From contig NZ_JAAHHW010000004.1 in NCBI RefSeq assembly GCF_010692325.1, positions 1-64,000 on the forward strand: 64,000 bases of DNA, given 5' to 3'. The position numbers and the translations under genes were made by a program. The notes under the pieces were generated by a model that had not been told where the DNA came from, searched no databases, and was given only the letters and a program-made list of their open reading frames with translations. Source of the stretch: Moorena sp. SIO3I8. Lineage in GTDB: Bacteria; Cyanobacteriota; Cyanobacteriia; Cyanobacteriales; Coleofasciculaceae. This document shows, one piece after another, positions 37,104 to 45,387 of the stretch; positions within the stretch are counted from its first letter, which is position 1, and each line of letters starts with the position of its first letter.

Positions 37104-38575
37104 AAATTACCAAGAAGCGATGGTGAAAGCCCCTGTCTTTTTTGAAGCAGGGGATGAAACCGAGCGAGCCGTCACAGCAGACACATTTATGTGTCCTGTT
37201 TATAGTATAATCAGCAATTAGCGAGGAGGTGATGCCAGTGTACGGCTGTCAGCAAGTTTTATTGAGTCCAGATCTTGAGTTATTGGCGATTCTCAACTTT
37301 TTATGCACACAATCCCAGAGATTGACAAACATGGGAATCTACTTTGCCCGTCAACTCTACTTTAAAGCCAATCGCTACATCAGCAAGTTTGAGCTAGAAA
37401 AAGAATACAAGCCCAATCGTCACTATCAGGCACTTCACTCCCAAGCAGCACAACAAATACTTCGTTCGGTCTACGAGTCCTTTAAATCCTACAAAAGGCT
37501 GCAGGACGCATACCGAGAAGGAAAGATTGAGAATAGACCAAGACTACCCAAATATAGAAAAAAAGGAGGTTTGGCATTAGTTAGTTATCCAAAGCAAGCC
37601 TTAAGATTAATAGATGGAACCATAAGAATACCATTGGGCAGACAGGTAAAATCCTGGTTTGGCATTGATAGTTTTAGGTTGCCGATGGCGAGCAACCTGG
37701 AATTTGATGACATCAAAGAATTAAGAATACTGCCAAGAAATAAGTGTTTTTATGTAGAGTTTGTTTATCAAAAAGAAATAGAAACGCCCAGTGGTGAACC
37801 CGAGAATGTACTTGGGATTGACCCGGGATTGGATAACTGGCTAACCTGTGTTTATAATGTAGGAACTAGCTTTATTATTGATGGCAAGCACATCAAATCG
37901 ATGAATCGTTGGTATAACAAACAGATCTCAACAATCAAAGAAGGCAAGCCACAAGGGTTTTGGTCTAATAAATTAGCTACGATCACCGAAAAACGTAACC
38001 GTCAGATGCGCGATGGAATTAACAAAGCCGCCAGACTAGTTATAAAACATTGCTTAGAAAATAAAATCGGTCGGGTCGTTTTTGGTTGGAATAAAGGAAA
38101 CAAAAACTCGATCGAGTTAGGAAAAAAAACTAACTCGGAATTTGTGCCAATACCTACAGCTAGACTGAAAGAGAGAATAGCCGGGCTTTGTGAACAGTAT
38201 GGAATCGAGTTCATAGAAACAGAGGAAAGCTATACCAGTAAAGCATCGTTCTTAGATGGTGACTATCTGCCTAATTATGGTGAAAAACCCAATGATTGGA
38301 AACCGTCAGGGAGAAGAACGAAGCGCGGTTTATACCGAACCGCAATGAATTGGTATGTCAATGCGGATTGTAACGGTTCTGCCAATATAATACGCAAAGT
38401 AAGCAGAACGCTAGGTATTAGCCTAGACCGACTGGGTAGGGGCGTTTTGACTCGTCCCCACAGGGTATTCCTGTGGTCAGCTAATAAGAAAACAGTGTGG
38501 AGTGATGCGGATTCATCCCATCACGAAACATCCTTATTAGAATCCCCCGTCTTTTAAGCGGGGGAGTAGTCAACA
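37104..38575 (+). mobile_element. IS1341-type (tnpB-only) IS200/IS605 element
   Basis: The element contains one tnpB. Its left side has a hairpin CCCCTGTC...GAAGCAGGGG (37131-37155) just before the gene. The right end has a strong hairpin, AATCCCCCGTC / GCGGGGGAGTAG, ending near AGTAGTCAAC. The complete IS605 element at 53-55 kb ends with the same GGGAGTAGTCA. The left boundary, set after TTAC at 37100-37103, is inferred. No tnpA is present, so mobility would need help in trans. Confidence 0.7.
37238..38557 (+). CDS. tnpB: TnpB (RNA-guided nuclease family) without zinc ribbon
   Basis: A 439-residue OrfB/TnpB, the family from which Cas12 derives; TnpB proteins cut DNA guided by an RNA made from the element's right end. 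RuvC residues are present: D195 in GIDPGLDNW, E330 in EESYTSKAS and D377 in NADCNGSANI. The usual CxxC...CxxC zinc ribbon between the last two motifs is missing, replaced by FLDGDYLPNYGEKPNDWKPS. This is a known subgroup. The GTG at 37238 was chosen for its spacing from AGGAGG; an upstream ATG or GTG overlaps that site. The guide RNA would map to about 38400-38575. Confidence 0.88.
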   Translation: MYGCQQVLLSPDLELLAILNFLCTQSQRLTNMGIYFARQLYFKANRYISKFELEKEYKPNRHYQALHSQAAQQILRSVYESFKSYKRLQDAYREGKIENRPRLPKYRKKGGLALVSYPKQALRLIDGTIRIPLGRQVKSWFGIDSFRLPMASNLEFDDIKELRILPRNKCFYVEFVYQKEIETPSGEPENVLGIDPGLDNWLTCVYNVGTSFIIDGKHIKSMNRWYNKQISTIKEGKPQGFWSNKLATITEKRNRQMRDGINKAARLVIKHCLENKIGRVVFGWNKGNKNSIELGKKTNSEFVPIPTARLKERIAGLCEQYGIEFIETEESYTSKASFLDGDYLPNYGEKPNDWKPSGRRTKRGLYRTAMNWYVNADCNGSANIIRKVSRTLGISLDRLGRGVLTRPHRVFLWSANKKTVWSDADSSHHETSLLESPVF

Positions 38576-38585
38576 ATTAACACGA

Positions 38586-39041
38586 TCAATAAGCCGTTGC
38601 TGCTATGCAAGAAATAGCGATACCTAACACCAAACCAACAAGCACCTGAAAGGGTGTATGACCTAATAATTCCTTAAGGCGGTCTTCTTTCAACTCTTTG
38701 TCTTCGCTAAACAACTCATCGATAATTTGGTTGAGAATTCGAGCTTGCTTACCGGCAGCTTGCCGGACACCAGCAGCATCATACATGACTATGATCGCAA
38801 ACACTAAAGCGATCGCAAACTCTGGAGAAGCCCATCCTACTGTTTGTCCTACACCAAATGCCAAGGCAGTGACGAATGCTGAGTGAGAACTAGGCATTCC
38901 ACCAGCAGTCATCAGTACCCGAAGATTAGGTTTGCGATTTTTGGTTAGATCAACCAAAAACTTAAATAGTTGAGCCACCAGACAAGCAATGAGCGCAACC
39001 AGCAACACCTGGTTGTTTAGGATGTCGCTAAAGTCCTGCAT
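38586..39041 (-). CDS. Divergent PAP2 (DUF212) family membrane protein
   Basis: A 151-residue membrane protein of the divergent PAP2/acid phosphatase-related group. GGMPSSHSAFVTALAFGVG contains the phosphatase-like SSHS motif, and VMYDAAGVRQAAGKQA supplies the arginine/aspartate region. LLGHTPFQVLVGLVLGI is the last conserved helix. Three to four hydrophobic segments. It lies downstream of crtE on the same strand; the order folD-crtE-DUF212 is common in cyanobacteria. Substrate unknown; lipid phosphates are plausible. Confidence 0.9.
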   Translation of the reverse strand: MQDFSDILNNQVLLVALIACLVAQLFKFLVDLTKNRKPNLRVLMTAGGMPSSHSAFVTALAFGVGQTVGWASPEFAIALVFAIIVMYDAAGVRQAAGKQARILNQIIDELFSEDKELKEDRLKELLGHTPFQVLVGLVLGIAISCIAATAY

Positions 39042-39258
39042 AATTATTTACTTTAAATTGGTCATTGGTCATCGATAACTCAGCATTGGGGAAACGATGA
39101 AGTATGAAGGATCAAGTATGAATTATGAAGTATGTTCCCCGGATAGCGTCCCTTCTATGGTATAATTAAGGATGAAGTTTGTTTTTGGTGTTCCTGTAGG
39201 CTAGGATTAAAGACTTCATCCTTTAACTTTCGTTGGCCTTACCCCAATACCAAGTACC
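39042..39258. other. Spacer with ATGAAGTATG repeats
   Basis: Imperfect repeats of ATGAAGTATGAA and a GGTCATTGGTCATCG duplication lie between crtE and the DUF212 gene. No gene is present. Confidence 0.5.
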
Positions 39259-40188
39259 TTAATGAGTGCGATTCACAATAAAGTCAGCGATCGCAATCAG
39301 GGGTTGAGCCTTTTCCCCAAAGGATTCCATTTGAGCTTTTGCCTCATTCACCAGCTCCTGGGCTTTTGTTTTTGATGCCTCTAGCCCCAAGAGACTAGGA
39401 TAAGTTGCCTTTTGTGCTTTAACATCCTTACCTGCTGTTTTACCCAGTTCCTCCTGAGTAGCAGTGATATCTAGGATGTCATCGACAATTTGAAATGCTA
39501 AACCAATATTTTGGGCATATTTGGAAAGCTTTTGTAAGTTAGTTGTCGTTGCCCCTGCCAATATTCCACCACAAACTACACAGGCTTCTAGCAAAGTACC
39601 AGTTTTATGAGTATGGATAAAGGTGAGGGTTTCTTCTTTAATATCCAACTTACCTTCTGATTCGAGATCAAGCACTTGACCCCCAACCAATCCCGATGCC
39701 CCGACTGCTCTACCCAACCAAGCAACTACCTGCAAAACTTGGGGAGCTGGTACATTTTTAGTTTGAGCCGCCGCATATTCAAATGCATAAGCTAATAAAC
39801 CATCACCTGCGAGGATGGCAATGTCCTCACCAAACACTTTGTGGTTAGTTAGTTTACCCCGACGGTAATCGTCATTGTCCATTGCTGGTAGGTCATCATG
39901 AATCAATGACATGGTATGGATCATTTCCAGAGCGCAGGAGGTTGGCATTGCCATCTCCACTGTGCCACCCATCAGTTCACAGGTAGCTAGGCACAGAATC
40001 GGGCGCAAGCGTTTACCTCCAGCCAAAAGAGAATAACGCATTGCTTCGTAAATTTTGTCGGGCTCCATTCGGGGCAGAGCCTGGTCTAAAGCTGACTCAA
40101 TTAGAGCCTTTCGGTCTTTTAAGTAAGTTACTAAGTCTAAACTTGGGGATTCCCTCTTGGGGGTAGGTCGCCCCTCCGTCGCTACCAT
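39259..40188 (-). CDS. crtE: Geranylgeranyl diphosphate synthase
   Basis: A 309-residue polyprenyl synthase that supplies C20 diphosphate for carotenoids, the chlorophyll phytyl chain and quinones. The first aspartate-rich motif is [10 protein letters not shown] with the downstream RRG, and the second is [17 protein letters not shown] and [10 protein letters not shown] are conserved. The residue pattern before the first DDxxD ([11 protein letters not shown]) fits a C20-producing bacterial type II enzyme. folD lies about 500 bp upstream on the same strand. Confidence 0.95.
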   Translation of the reverse strand: MVATEGRPTPKRESPSLDLVTYLKDRKALIESALDQALPRMEPDKIYEAMRYSLLAGGKRLRPILCLATCELMGGTVEMAMPTSCALEMIHTMSLIHDDLPAMDNDDYRRGKLTNHKVFGEDIAILAGDGLLAYAFEYAAAQTKNVPAPQVLQVVAWLGRAVGASGLVGGQVLDLESEGKLDIKEETLTFIHTHKTGTLLEACVVCGGILAGATTTNLQKLSKYAQNIGLAFQIVDDILDITATQEELGKTAGKDVKAQKATYPSLLGLEASKTKAQELVNEAKAQMESFGEKAQPLIAIADFIVNRTH

Positions 40189-40693
40189 GCCTTGATTCCT
40201 TGATTATCTGATTCCTCTAACAATTTTACGGGGCTGGGGGTCTTCTTGAAACTCCCTTGTCTAATTCTTGTGCTTCTCGTTTGATGGACAAAACTCTTTA
40301 GAGCTGATTTGTAAACTCGCTGTAATCCTTGTAGGATAAGGCTTGCGCTCAACTAGAACAATTGAACTATTTAATAACTAAAAGACAATCATAGCAAGGC
40401 TTTCAAGCTTCTTAATATTTACTTTACAAATTAGCTCTTACTGATGCTACTTAGGATTGTCGAGTTTTGAAATTTATTAGTGGCGCTAAACTAAAGTCTA
40501 TCCCTGTCAATCCCCACATTTAATATGTTCTTAAACAAAAAACACAGATTTTTAATATTTTTATATCTTATAGCTTTAAGTTTTTTTAATTATTTCTTTT
40601 GTTGACCTAGCTGGCTGTGAACTGAAATTATTTTAATCATCAACAACGGTTTAATTGATTGATTGTTATCAATCTTCACGAGAGCAAAACTGT
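40189..40693. other. AT-rich intergenic region, no gene seen
   Basis: 500 bp between folD and crtE. AT-rich toward the folD end (40500-40640) with no repeat array or family frame. It probably contains the crtE promoter, which cannot be pinned down. Confidence 0.5.
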
Positions 40694-41557
40694 TCAAGAA
40701 TACCTCTTTGTATAACTAAGGATTGTATTATTTAGTAGCATAGCCACTGTCATCGGTCCGACGCCACCAGGGACAGGGGTAATATATCGGGCAGTTTCCT
40801 GAACAGAGTCAAAGTGGACATCTCCCACAAGACGAGATTTTTCTTGTTGATCACTAACGCGATTAATACCAACATCAATTACGACAGCTCCTGGTTTTAC
40901 CATGTCACTGGTAATCAGTTGAGGTCGTCCCACAGCTGCTACCAAAATATCAGCTCGACGTGTCAGCTCCCCCAGATCTTGGGTGCGCGAATGAGCAATT
41001 GTTACTGTAGCGTTGGCTTCTAGTAGCATCAGTGCCAGAGGTTTACCTACTAAAATACTACGTCCTACCACTACTGTCTGTTGACCAGACAAATTAATCT
41101 GGTACTCTTGCAACAGGTGCATGATGCCTGCTGGTGTACAGCTACGTAAACCAGGCTCTCCCCTGAGCAGACGACCTAGATTAACAGGGTGTAATCCATC
41201 AACATCTTTATCCGGATGGATTTGGTGCAGTAATGAAACAGCATCTAGGTGTTCGGGTAAGGGCAGCTGGAGCAGAATTCCATCTACACGCTGATCTTGA
41301 TTGAGGGCGTTAATGGTTTCCTCGAGTTCTGCTTGGGACGTGTTACTGGGAAAATGACGACCAAAAGAAGCAATGCCCACTTTAGCACAGGCACGCTCTT
41401 TATTACGAACATAGGCAGCGCTAGCCGGGTTGTCACCTACCATCAACACTGCTAATCCAGGTGGTCGTCCATGTTTCAACATCAGCTTCTTTGTCTGTTC
41501 TTGCAGCTGGGTCTGAATTTTTTTAGCTATGGTCTTACCATCGAGTATGTTGGTCAT
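40694..41557 (-). CDS. folD: Methylenetetrahydrofolate dehydrogenase/cyclohydrolase
   Basis: A 287-residue bifunctional folate enzyme. [20 protein letters not shown] carries the catalytic tyrosine and lysine region, [12 protein letters not shown] follows, and the nucleotide site is [14 protein letters not shown]. Near the end are VIDVGIN and [16 protein letters not shown]. The start [14 protein letters not shown] is canonical. Length and motifs are complete. Confidence 0.96.
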   Translation of the reverse strand: MTNILDGKTIAKKIQTQLQEQTKKLMLKHGRPPGLAVLMVGDNPASAAYVRNKERACAKVGIASFGRHFPSNTSQAELEETINALNQDQRVDGILLQLPLPEHLDAVSLLHQIHPDKDVDGLHPVNLGRLLRGEPGLRSCTPAGIMHLLQEYQINLSGQQTVVVGRSILVGKPLALMLLEANATVTIAHSRTQDLGELTRRADILVAAVGRPQLITSDMVKPGAVVIDVGINRVSDQQEKSRLVGDVHFDSVQETARYITPVPGGVGPMTVAMLLNNTILSYTKRYS

Positions 41558-41756
41558 TGGTCAATTGGGTTAAACAGTGTAGACGGGTGTACAGATGCTG
41601 CTTACTTGGGTTAGAACATTGTAGATGCTGTAGATGCATGGAGCGATTTACTTGAGGCTGGGGAACGAACATTCAAGTTTCAACCTACTTCCTTTTTCAC
41701 TCCTCCAAACAGAGTTAATTGGCAACTGACAACTGAAAACATCATAGGATTTCAAT

Positions 41757-42209
41757 ATGCCAACTAAGTATTGGTCAACTCTTTTACCGTTTTGGGTTTT
41801 ACTTGTAGGAGCAGGGACTGTTGGCTGTAGTCCCTTAGCCCATAATGGCATTCATCAGCTTAATATTAGCTACCCTGGTGTAAAGGTCACGAAAATCCGT
41901 GATCTACCACAAAATCAGAATACTATCGATACAGTCTACCTTCGGGGTAAAGTTACTAATCAAGCACCACTTTTAGATGCGAATGCTTATGAACTCCAGG
42001 ATGCTACTAGTACCATTTGGGTAGTCTCTCAGGGAACTTTGCCCAATATCGGTGATCAAGTCTTGATCCAAGGTAAGCCTCAATTTCAAAGCATTCCCAT
42101 TGCTGGACAAGATTTGGGTGAATTATTTATTCAAGAGCTTGAGCAGCTACAACGGCAAGTCTATCAACCTAAGTCCCCCTTACTTCCAGCACCAACAGAT
42201 GAGCAGTAA
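41757..42209 (+). CDS. Small lipoprotein, possible OB-fold domain
   Basis: A 150-residue protein with a lipoprotein signal (WSTLLPFWVLLVGAGTVGCS), the lipidated cysteine being C24. The mature part has a beta-rich pattern (TVYLRGKVTNQAPLLDANAY; STIWVVSQGTLPNIGDQVLI) like the small OB-fold domains of bacterial lipoproteins, ending in a Pro-rich tail. The last codons overlap the next gene's start by 11 bp, so translation of the NUDIX gene may be coupled. Role unknown. Confidence 0.75.
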   Translation: MPTKYWSTLLPFWVLLVGAGTVGCSPLAHNGIHQLNISYPGVKVTKIRDLPQNQNTIDTVYLRGKVTNQAPLLDANAYELQDATSTIWVVSQGTLPNIGDQVLIQGKPQFQSIPIAGQDLGELFIQELEQLQRQVYQPKSPLLPAPTDEQ

Positions 42210-42639
42210 GCAAGTTCAAGTAGCGATCGCTATTCTATATCGGCAAGGTCAGTTCCTGATGCAGCTACGGGACAATATTCCTAGTATTCTTTACCCTGGT
42301 TTGTGGGGTTTATTTGGGGGGCACATCGAACCCGGAGAAACCCCAATCGAAGCTCTCAGGCGGGAATTGCTGGAGGAAATTAGCTATGCACTACCCTCAG
42401 CATCTTTGTTTGGCCATTATCCTGAACCCCATGTGTTCCGTCATGTTTTTGCAGTACCCCTGACCGTGGAACTCTCAGAGTTAGTGTTAGGGGAAGGCTG
42501 GGATATGGGGTTGTTGACTCCTGAGCAGATTCGCCAGGGCGAGTCTTATTCTGCCAAGGCTGGTCAGGTGCGACCCCTTGGTCCTGCTCATCAGCGTATT
42601 CTACTGGATTTTCTGGAGAAGCGATCCAGCTTAGTATAA
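42199..42639 (+). CDS. NUDIX hydrolase
   Basis: A 146-residue NUDIX protein. The NUDIX box is complete: GGHIEPGETPIEALRRELLE, then E-I, matching GX5EX7REUXEEXGU except for the usual Gly near the end, which is replaced by serine. QVQVAIAILYRQGQFLMQLR and PGLWGLFGG are the flanking strands. Substrates are nucleoside diphosphates linked to another moiety; the exact one is not predictable. The ATG at 42199 lies inside the end of the lipoprotein gene (overlap 11 bp); an earlier frame opening at 42100 would be unconserved. Confidence 0.88.
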   Translation: MSSKQVQVAIAILYRQGQFLMQLRDNIPSILYPGLWGLFGGHIEPGETPIEALRRELLEEISYALPSASLFGHYPEPHVFRHVFAVPLTVELSELVLGEGWDMGLLTPEQIRQGESYSAKAGQVRPLGPAHQRILLDFLEKRSSLV

Positions 42640-43097
42640 CCGTCCCTAAAAGGGACGCTTGGCCAAGAGCAACCCTCCAACCTTGGACTTCCGTCCACCC
42701 TACGGAACCTACTAACCTTGGCCAAAAGGCCACGCTACGGGAACAATCTTCAACCCTTCAGGGACAACAAGCATGCTTGTTGTCCCTGATTTGATTTTAA
42801 CGATTGTTGAATTGCAATTTGATGGCTCTTCCGTACTTGTTATGCTAAATAAACACTTTGGCAAAGGGAGCAGGGAGCAGGGAGCAGGGAGCAGGGAGCA
42901 GGGAGCAGGGTAAAGAGGCAGTATTCAGAAAATTTTATTAGTTAAATTGCCTTATAACCCTTATTCAGCAAGCTTTATGAGTTTTTTTAACTGGAAATTT
43001 AGCATAGTAGGTACTGAAGAACTAATTTGATTAAATAATTAATCCCCAAAATGGGCGTTATTGGTACTTCAGTTGACCTGGCTGAGTTACTTTCACA
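42640..43097. repeat. Repeat-rich intergenic region
   Basis: It contains CGTCCCTAAAAGGGACG (42640-42656), TTGGCCAAAAGGCCACGCTAC (42718-42738) and six GGGAGCA heptamers (42867-42909), then AT-rich sequence. No gene is seen. Confidence 0.7.
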
Positions 43098-43334
43098 TCA
43101 CCCATATCCGTAACAGCCAAATTTATTCTGTGGCGCTTGGGAGCAGTGACCAGTTTTTTCAGTTACCAGTGACCGTTTTTTTTCAGTTGTCAGTAACCGA
43201 TTATCAGTGACCATTAACTCCTCTTCGTTGGTAACTGGTAACTGTTGAACTGCTAACTGGTTTGACGGCTGAGAAGCTGCCACAGTAACGTTGCTGATGA
43301 TGCCAAGGCCAATGAGACTGTTTAACCAACCCAT
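43098..43334 (-). CDS. Small ORF of unknown function, signal-like N-terminus and GCYGYG tail
   Basis: A 78-codon frame starting at an ATG preceded by GGAGGG about 10 bp upstream. The N-terminus MGWLNSLIGLGIISNVTVAA is hydrophobic and signal-like. The middle (NEEELMVTDNRLLTTEKKRS) is partly encoded by GTCACTG/TTACTGA-type repeats. It ends NKFGCYGYG. I recognise no family. It could be a small secreted or modified peptide, or a chance frame through repeat DNA. The lack of independent evidence keeps confidence low. Confidence 0.3.
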   Translation of the reverse strand: MGWLNSLIGLGIISNVTVAASQPSNQLAVQQLPVTNEEELMVTDNRLLTTEKKRSLVTEKTGHCSQAPQNKFGCYGYG

Positions 43335-43489
43335 TGCTTAGATGCCCTCCGGTGCTGCTAATTTCTCCTCCATCTTGGCTTTGGGGTATGGGGATTGGGT
43401 AGGGTTGGTGTTCCCTTTTCCCTACCAATGCTTCTGAATTTCTCACAGAGCAGGTTAAAACTAGTGCCTTACGCGGGCGATCAGGTGTG

Positions 43490-43597
43490 ATCCCAAATCC
43501 TGTTCCCACACCCCTCTTATTCCCATAGCCATAGATTCCTGACATACAAAGATTTGGTCGATTTTTATAAAGGGGTTTTGACAAGCGGATTTGGTAT
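43490..43597. mobile_element. Degenerate relative of the 105-bp MITE
   Basis: The right end GCGGATTTGGTAT (43585-43597) matches the right end of the element at 12908-13012 except at its innermost base, and ATCCCAAATCC (43490-43500) is an imperfect match to its left end. The length, 108 bp, is close to 105 bp. Interior sequence is unrelated at a glance. Confidence 0.45.
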
Positions 43598-43608
43598 GAA
43601 GTCACCGC

Positions 43609-44070
43609 TTATACAAGGGTCATAACCAGGCTAGAAATTTTGTTAGCAATGTCCAAGACAGTGGGTAGTGTTTCCGCTATATTTTTGGCTGCCTGTTTGA
43701 GTCCTTCTCCAACTATCTTGATCATCGTTGGGTTAGGCTGATCTTCAGAGGCTTTATTAACTAAATCATTCGCAAGGCTGGCAACTGCATCAGCCTCACT
43801 GGCTTTTTGAGAAGGAGCCTGTTGTAGCTCTAGGTCTAACCTCTGGAGCAGTTCTTGAAGCTTTTCCTTGGTTGATGGTGTAATGTTTGGCGATTGTCCA
43901 ATTATTTGAGAGGCGTTTGTCAATTTAGACTTAACGTTAACATTTGCTCCTCGGAAATCCCCTGACATATCAATAGAGTCGCCACCGACAACTTGGTGCT
44001 CTATATTTCCCACCGAAACGTTTGAAGAGCCTGTAAATGAAACGTTTTGCGAGTTATCTGTACCAGCCAT
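43609..44070 (-). CDS. Soluble protein with N-terminal SQNV motif and helical domain
   Basis: A 153-residue protein. Residues 7-23 (SQNVSFTGSSNVSVGNI) closely resemble the C-terminal motif of the membrane protein encoded just upstream. Next comes GGDSIDMSGDFRGANVNVKS, a pattern I recall from various cyanobacterial proteins, and then a mostly helical region (STKEKLQELLQRLDLELQQA; MIKIVGEGLKQAAKNIAE). There is no signal peptide or catalytic motif. GAGGTAAC precedes the ATG. The 55-bp gap to the upstream gene suggests co-transcription. A role as partner of the membrane protein is inferred. Confidence 0.75.
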   Translation of the reverse strand: MAGTDNSQNVSFTGSSNVSVGNIEHQVVGGDSIDMSGDFRGANVNVKSKLTNASQIIGQSPNITPSTKEKLQELLQRLDLELQQAPSQKASEADAVASLANDLVNKASEDQPNPTMIKIVGEGLKQAAKNIAETLPTVLDIANKISSLVMTLV

Positions 44071-44125
44071 AAAAGTTACCTCAAAAATGTTTAAAGCGGA
44101 CTATTATTTGATTCCTATCTTGTCC

Positions 44126-44929
44126 TTATTGACCCTTTAAAGAATTAGAAATGTTGCCAAGGTTTAGCCCAGAAGAGTTGTTGATATTTACGTTTTGAGA
44201 GTGGTTATTATTAATGTTGTTAAAAATAATTTGCGCTAGTTCCTCTGTAAGGATCCCATTTGCTTTTAAAATGAGTCGCGTTTCGTCCATAAGAACATAG
44301 TAAGAACTTTCATAGAACGTGATTAAATCTATTCGGTCAAAAGAGTTATTCATGTATTCTAGTCTCGTACTAATATATGAAGTAATACTAAACTCATTTG
44401 CCAGCCAAGGTACTAACCAGAACCATATAGACACTGGACTAAAAAAGACAAATGCAAGGACATCAAACCAATTGTGCGTTCCGCGTACATATGTAAAGTA
44501 GTGAGCCACAATTGATTTGCCAGCAACGGCATAATGAACAAAGTGAGACAATTGGCTTCCCCTCACTGTTCTAAATAATATCTTCAAGAAATTCTTTCTG
44601 TCAGATCTTAATTCCCTGTCATAAGCAAGCACTAGGTTCACGGTAGATTGGCTTAATTTCTGATGTGTCTTGTCAGCGATTTCTTTGTTCATCTTGATTA
44701 CAAAGTTCTGGGTGTCCTCCTCTGACCAATTATTATCAATGGGTATGGAAAATTTCGTTTCGTTGATTTTGTGTCCATACCTATAAAACAAGCTATTGCC
44801 TCTAAAATTGTCGCTTCCTTTTTTTTCTATCAATATGTCAATGATGTACGCTAAGTAGGACAGAAAAAATAGGAGCAATAGTGCTGTTAGGAGCAATAGT
44901 GCTGTTAGGAGTAAAAATGTTGAATCCAT
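44126..44929 (-). CDS. Two-helix membrane protein with Asn-rich C-terminal SQNV motif
   Basis: A 267-residue protein. TM1 is Leu-rich (FLLLTALLLLTALLLLFFLS) and is encoded by an exact 18-bp duplication; TM2 lies at about 163-185 (VLAFVFFSPVSIWFWLVPWL). Between them is a charged cytosolic-type region (EDTQNFVIKMNKEIADKTHQ; AYDRELRSDRKNFLKILFR). The C-terminus is IIFNNINNNHSQNVNINNSS, then GLNLGNISNSLKGQ, sharing S-Q-N-V-x4-S-S-x4-G-N-I with the N-terminus of the next protein. No known family recognised. The start is ATG without a strong ribosome-binding site. Confidence 0.75.
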   Translation of the reverse strand: MDSTFLLLTALLLLTALLLLFFLSYLAYIIDILIEKKGSDNFRGNSLFYRYGHKINETKFSIPIDNNWSEEDTQNFVIKMNKEIADKTHQKLSQSTVNLVLAYDRELRSDRKNFLKILFRTVRGSQLSHFVHYAVAGKSIVAHYFTYVRGTHNWFDVLAFVFFSPVSIWFWLVPWLANEFSITSYISTRLEYMNNSFDRIDLITFYESSYYVLMDETRLILKANGILTEELAQIIFNNINNNHSQNVNINNSSGLNLGNISNSLKGQ

Positions 44930-45387
44930 TAATAAAACTTTATTTTTTTTAAAAATGATTCCTATTGAGAGGGGTTTGCCTTAACATCGGCTCAGTTTTT
45001 AAATCCACCTATGTCTACAGTGACAAGTGCCTGAGATCAGGAAATTAAATAAATAGTCTTTGAAACCCCCAGCAATATTACTTTCAAAGAGTAATTTTAA
45101 GGTCAAATTATGGTTAAATATAGAGAATTCTTCGTTTTTTGGCTTGTATAAGGTTTAGAACTTTCTGCTAAATCCGTCCTGACCAGACAGCGCGAAGCTG
45201 TATTAAATACTGGGTGCTTGGTTGAGTTTTGAGAGTGCTTCATGCCCACTATACGCAGAAAAGCGCTAATTAAAGCAGTCAAAAGTTATCTTTTCTCAGA
45301 GCAAATATGGTGTATCTGTGGGGTTCTTGTTAACAGACCAACAGTTAGATATTTTGTGTCTAAAAACAATACAGATAAATAAGAAAA
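44930..45387. other. Divergent intergenic region
   Basis: 458 bp between the membrane-protein gene (minus) and the SH3b gene (plus). It contains GTCTTTGAAA and TTTCAAAGAG in inverted arrangement (45055-45095) and no convincing gene. It should hold promoters for both sides. Confidence 0.45.

Noticed and set aside
43204-43605. 133-codon minus-strand frame overlapping the small GCYGYG ORF
   Set aside because: Composition is repeat-like and it spans a degenerate MITE; no ribosome-binding site or family pattern.
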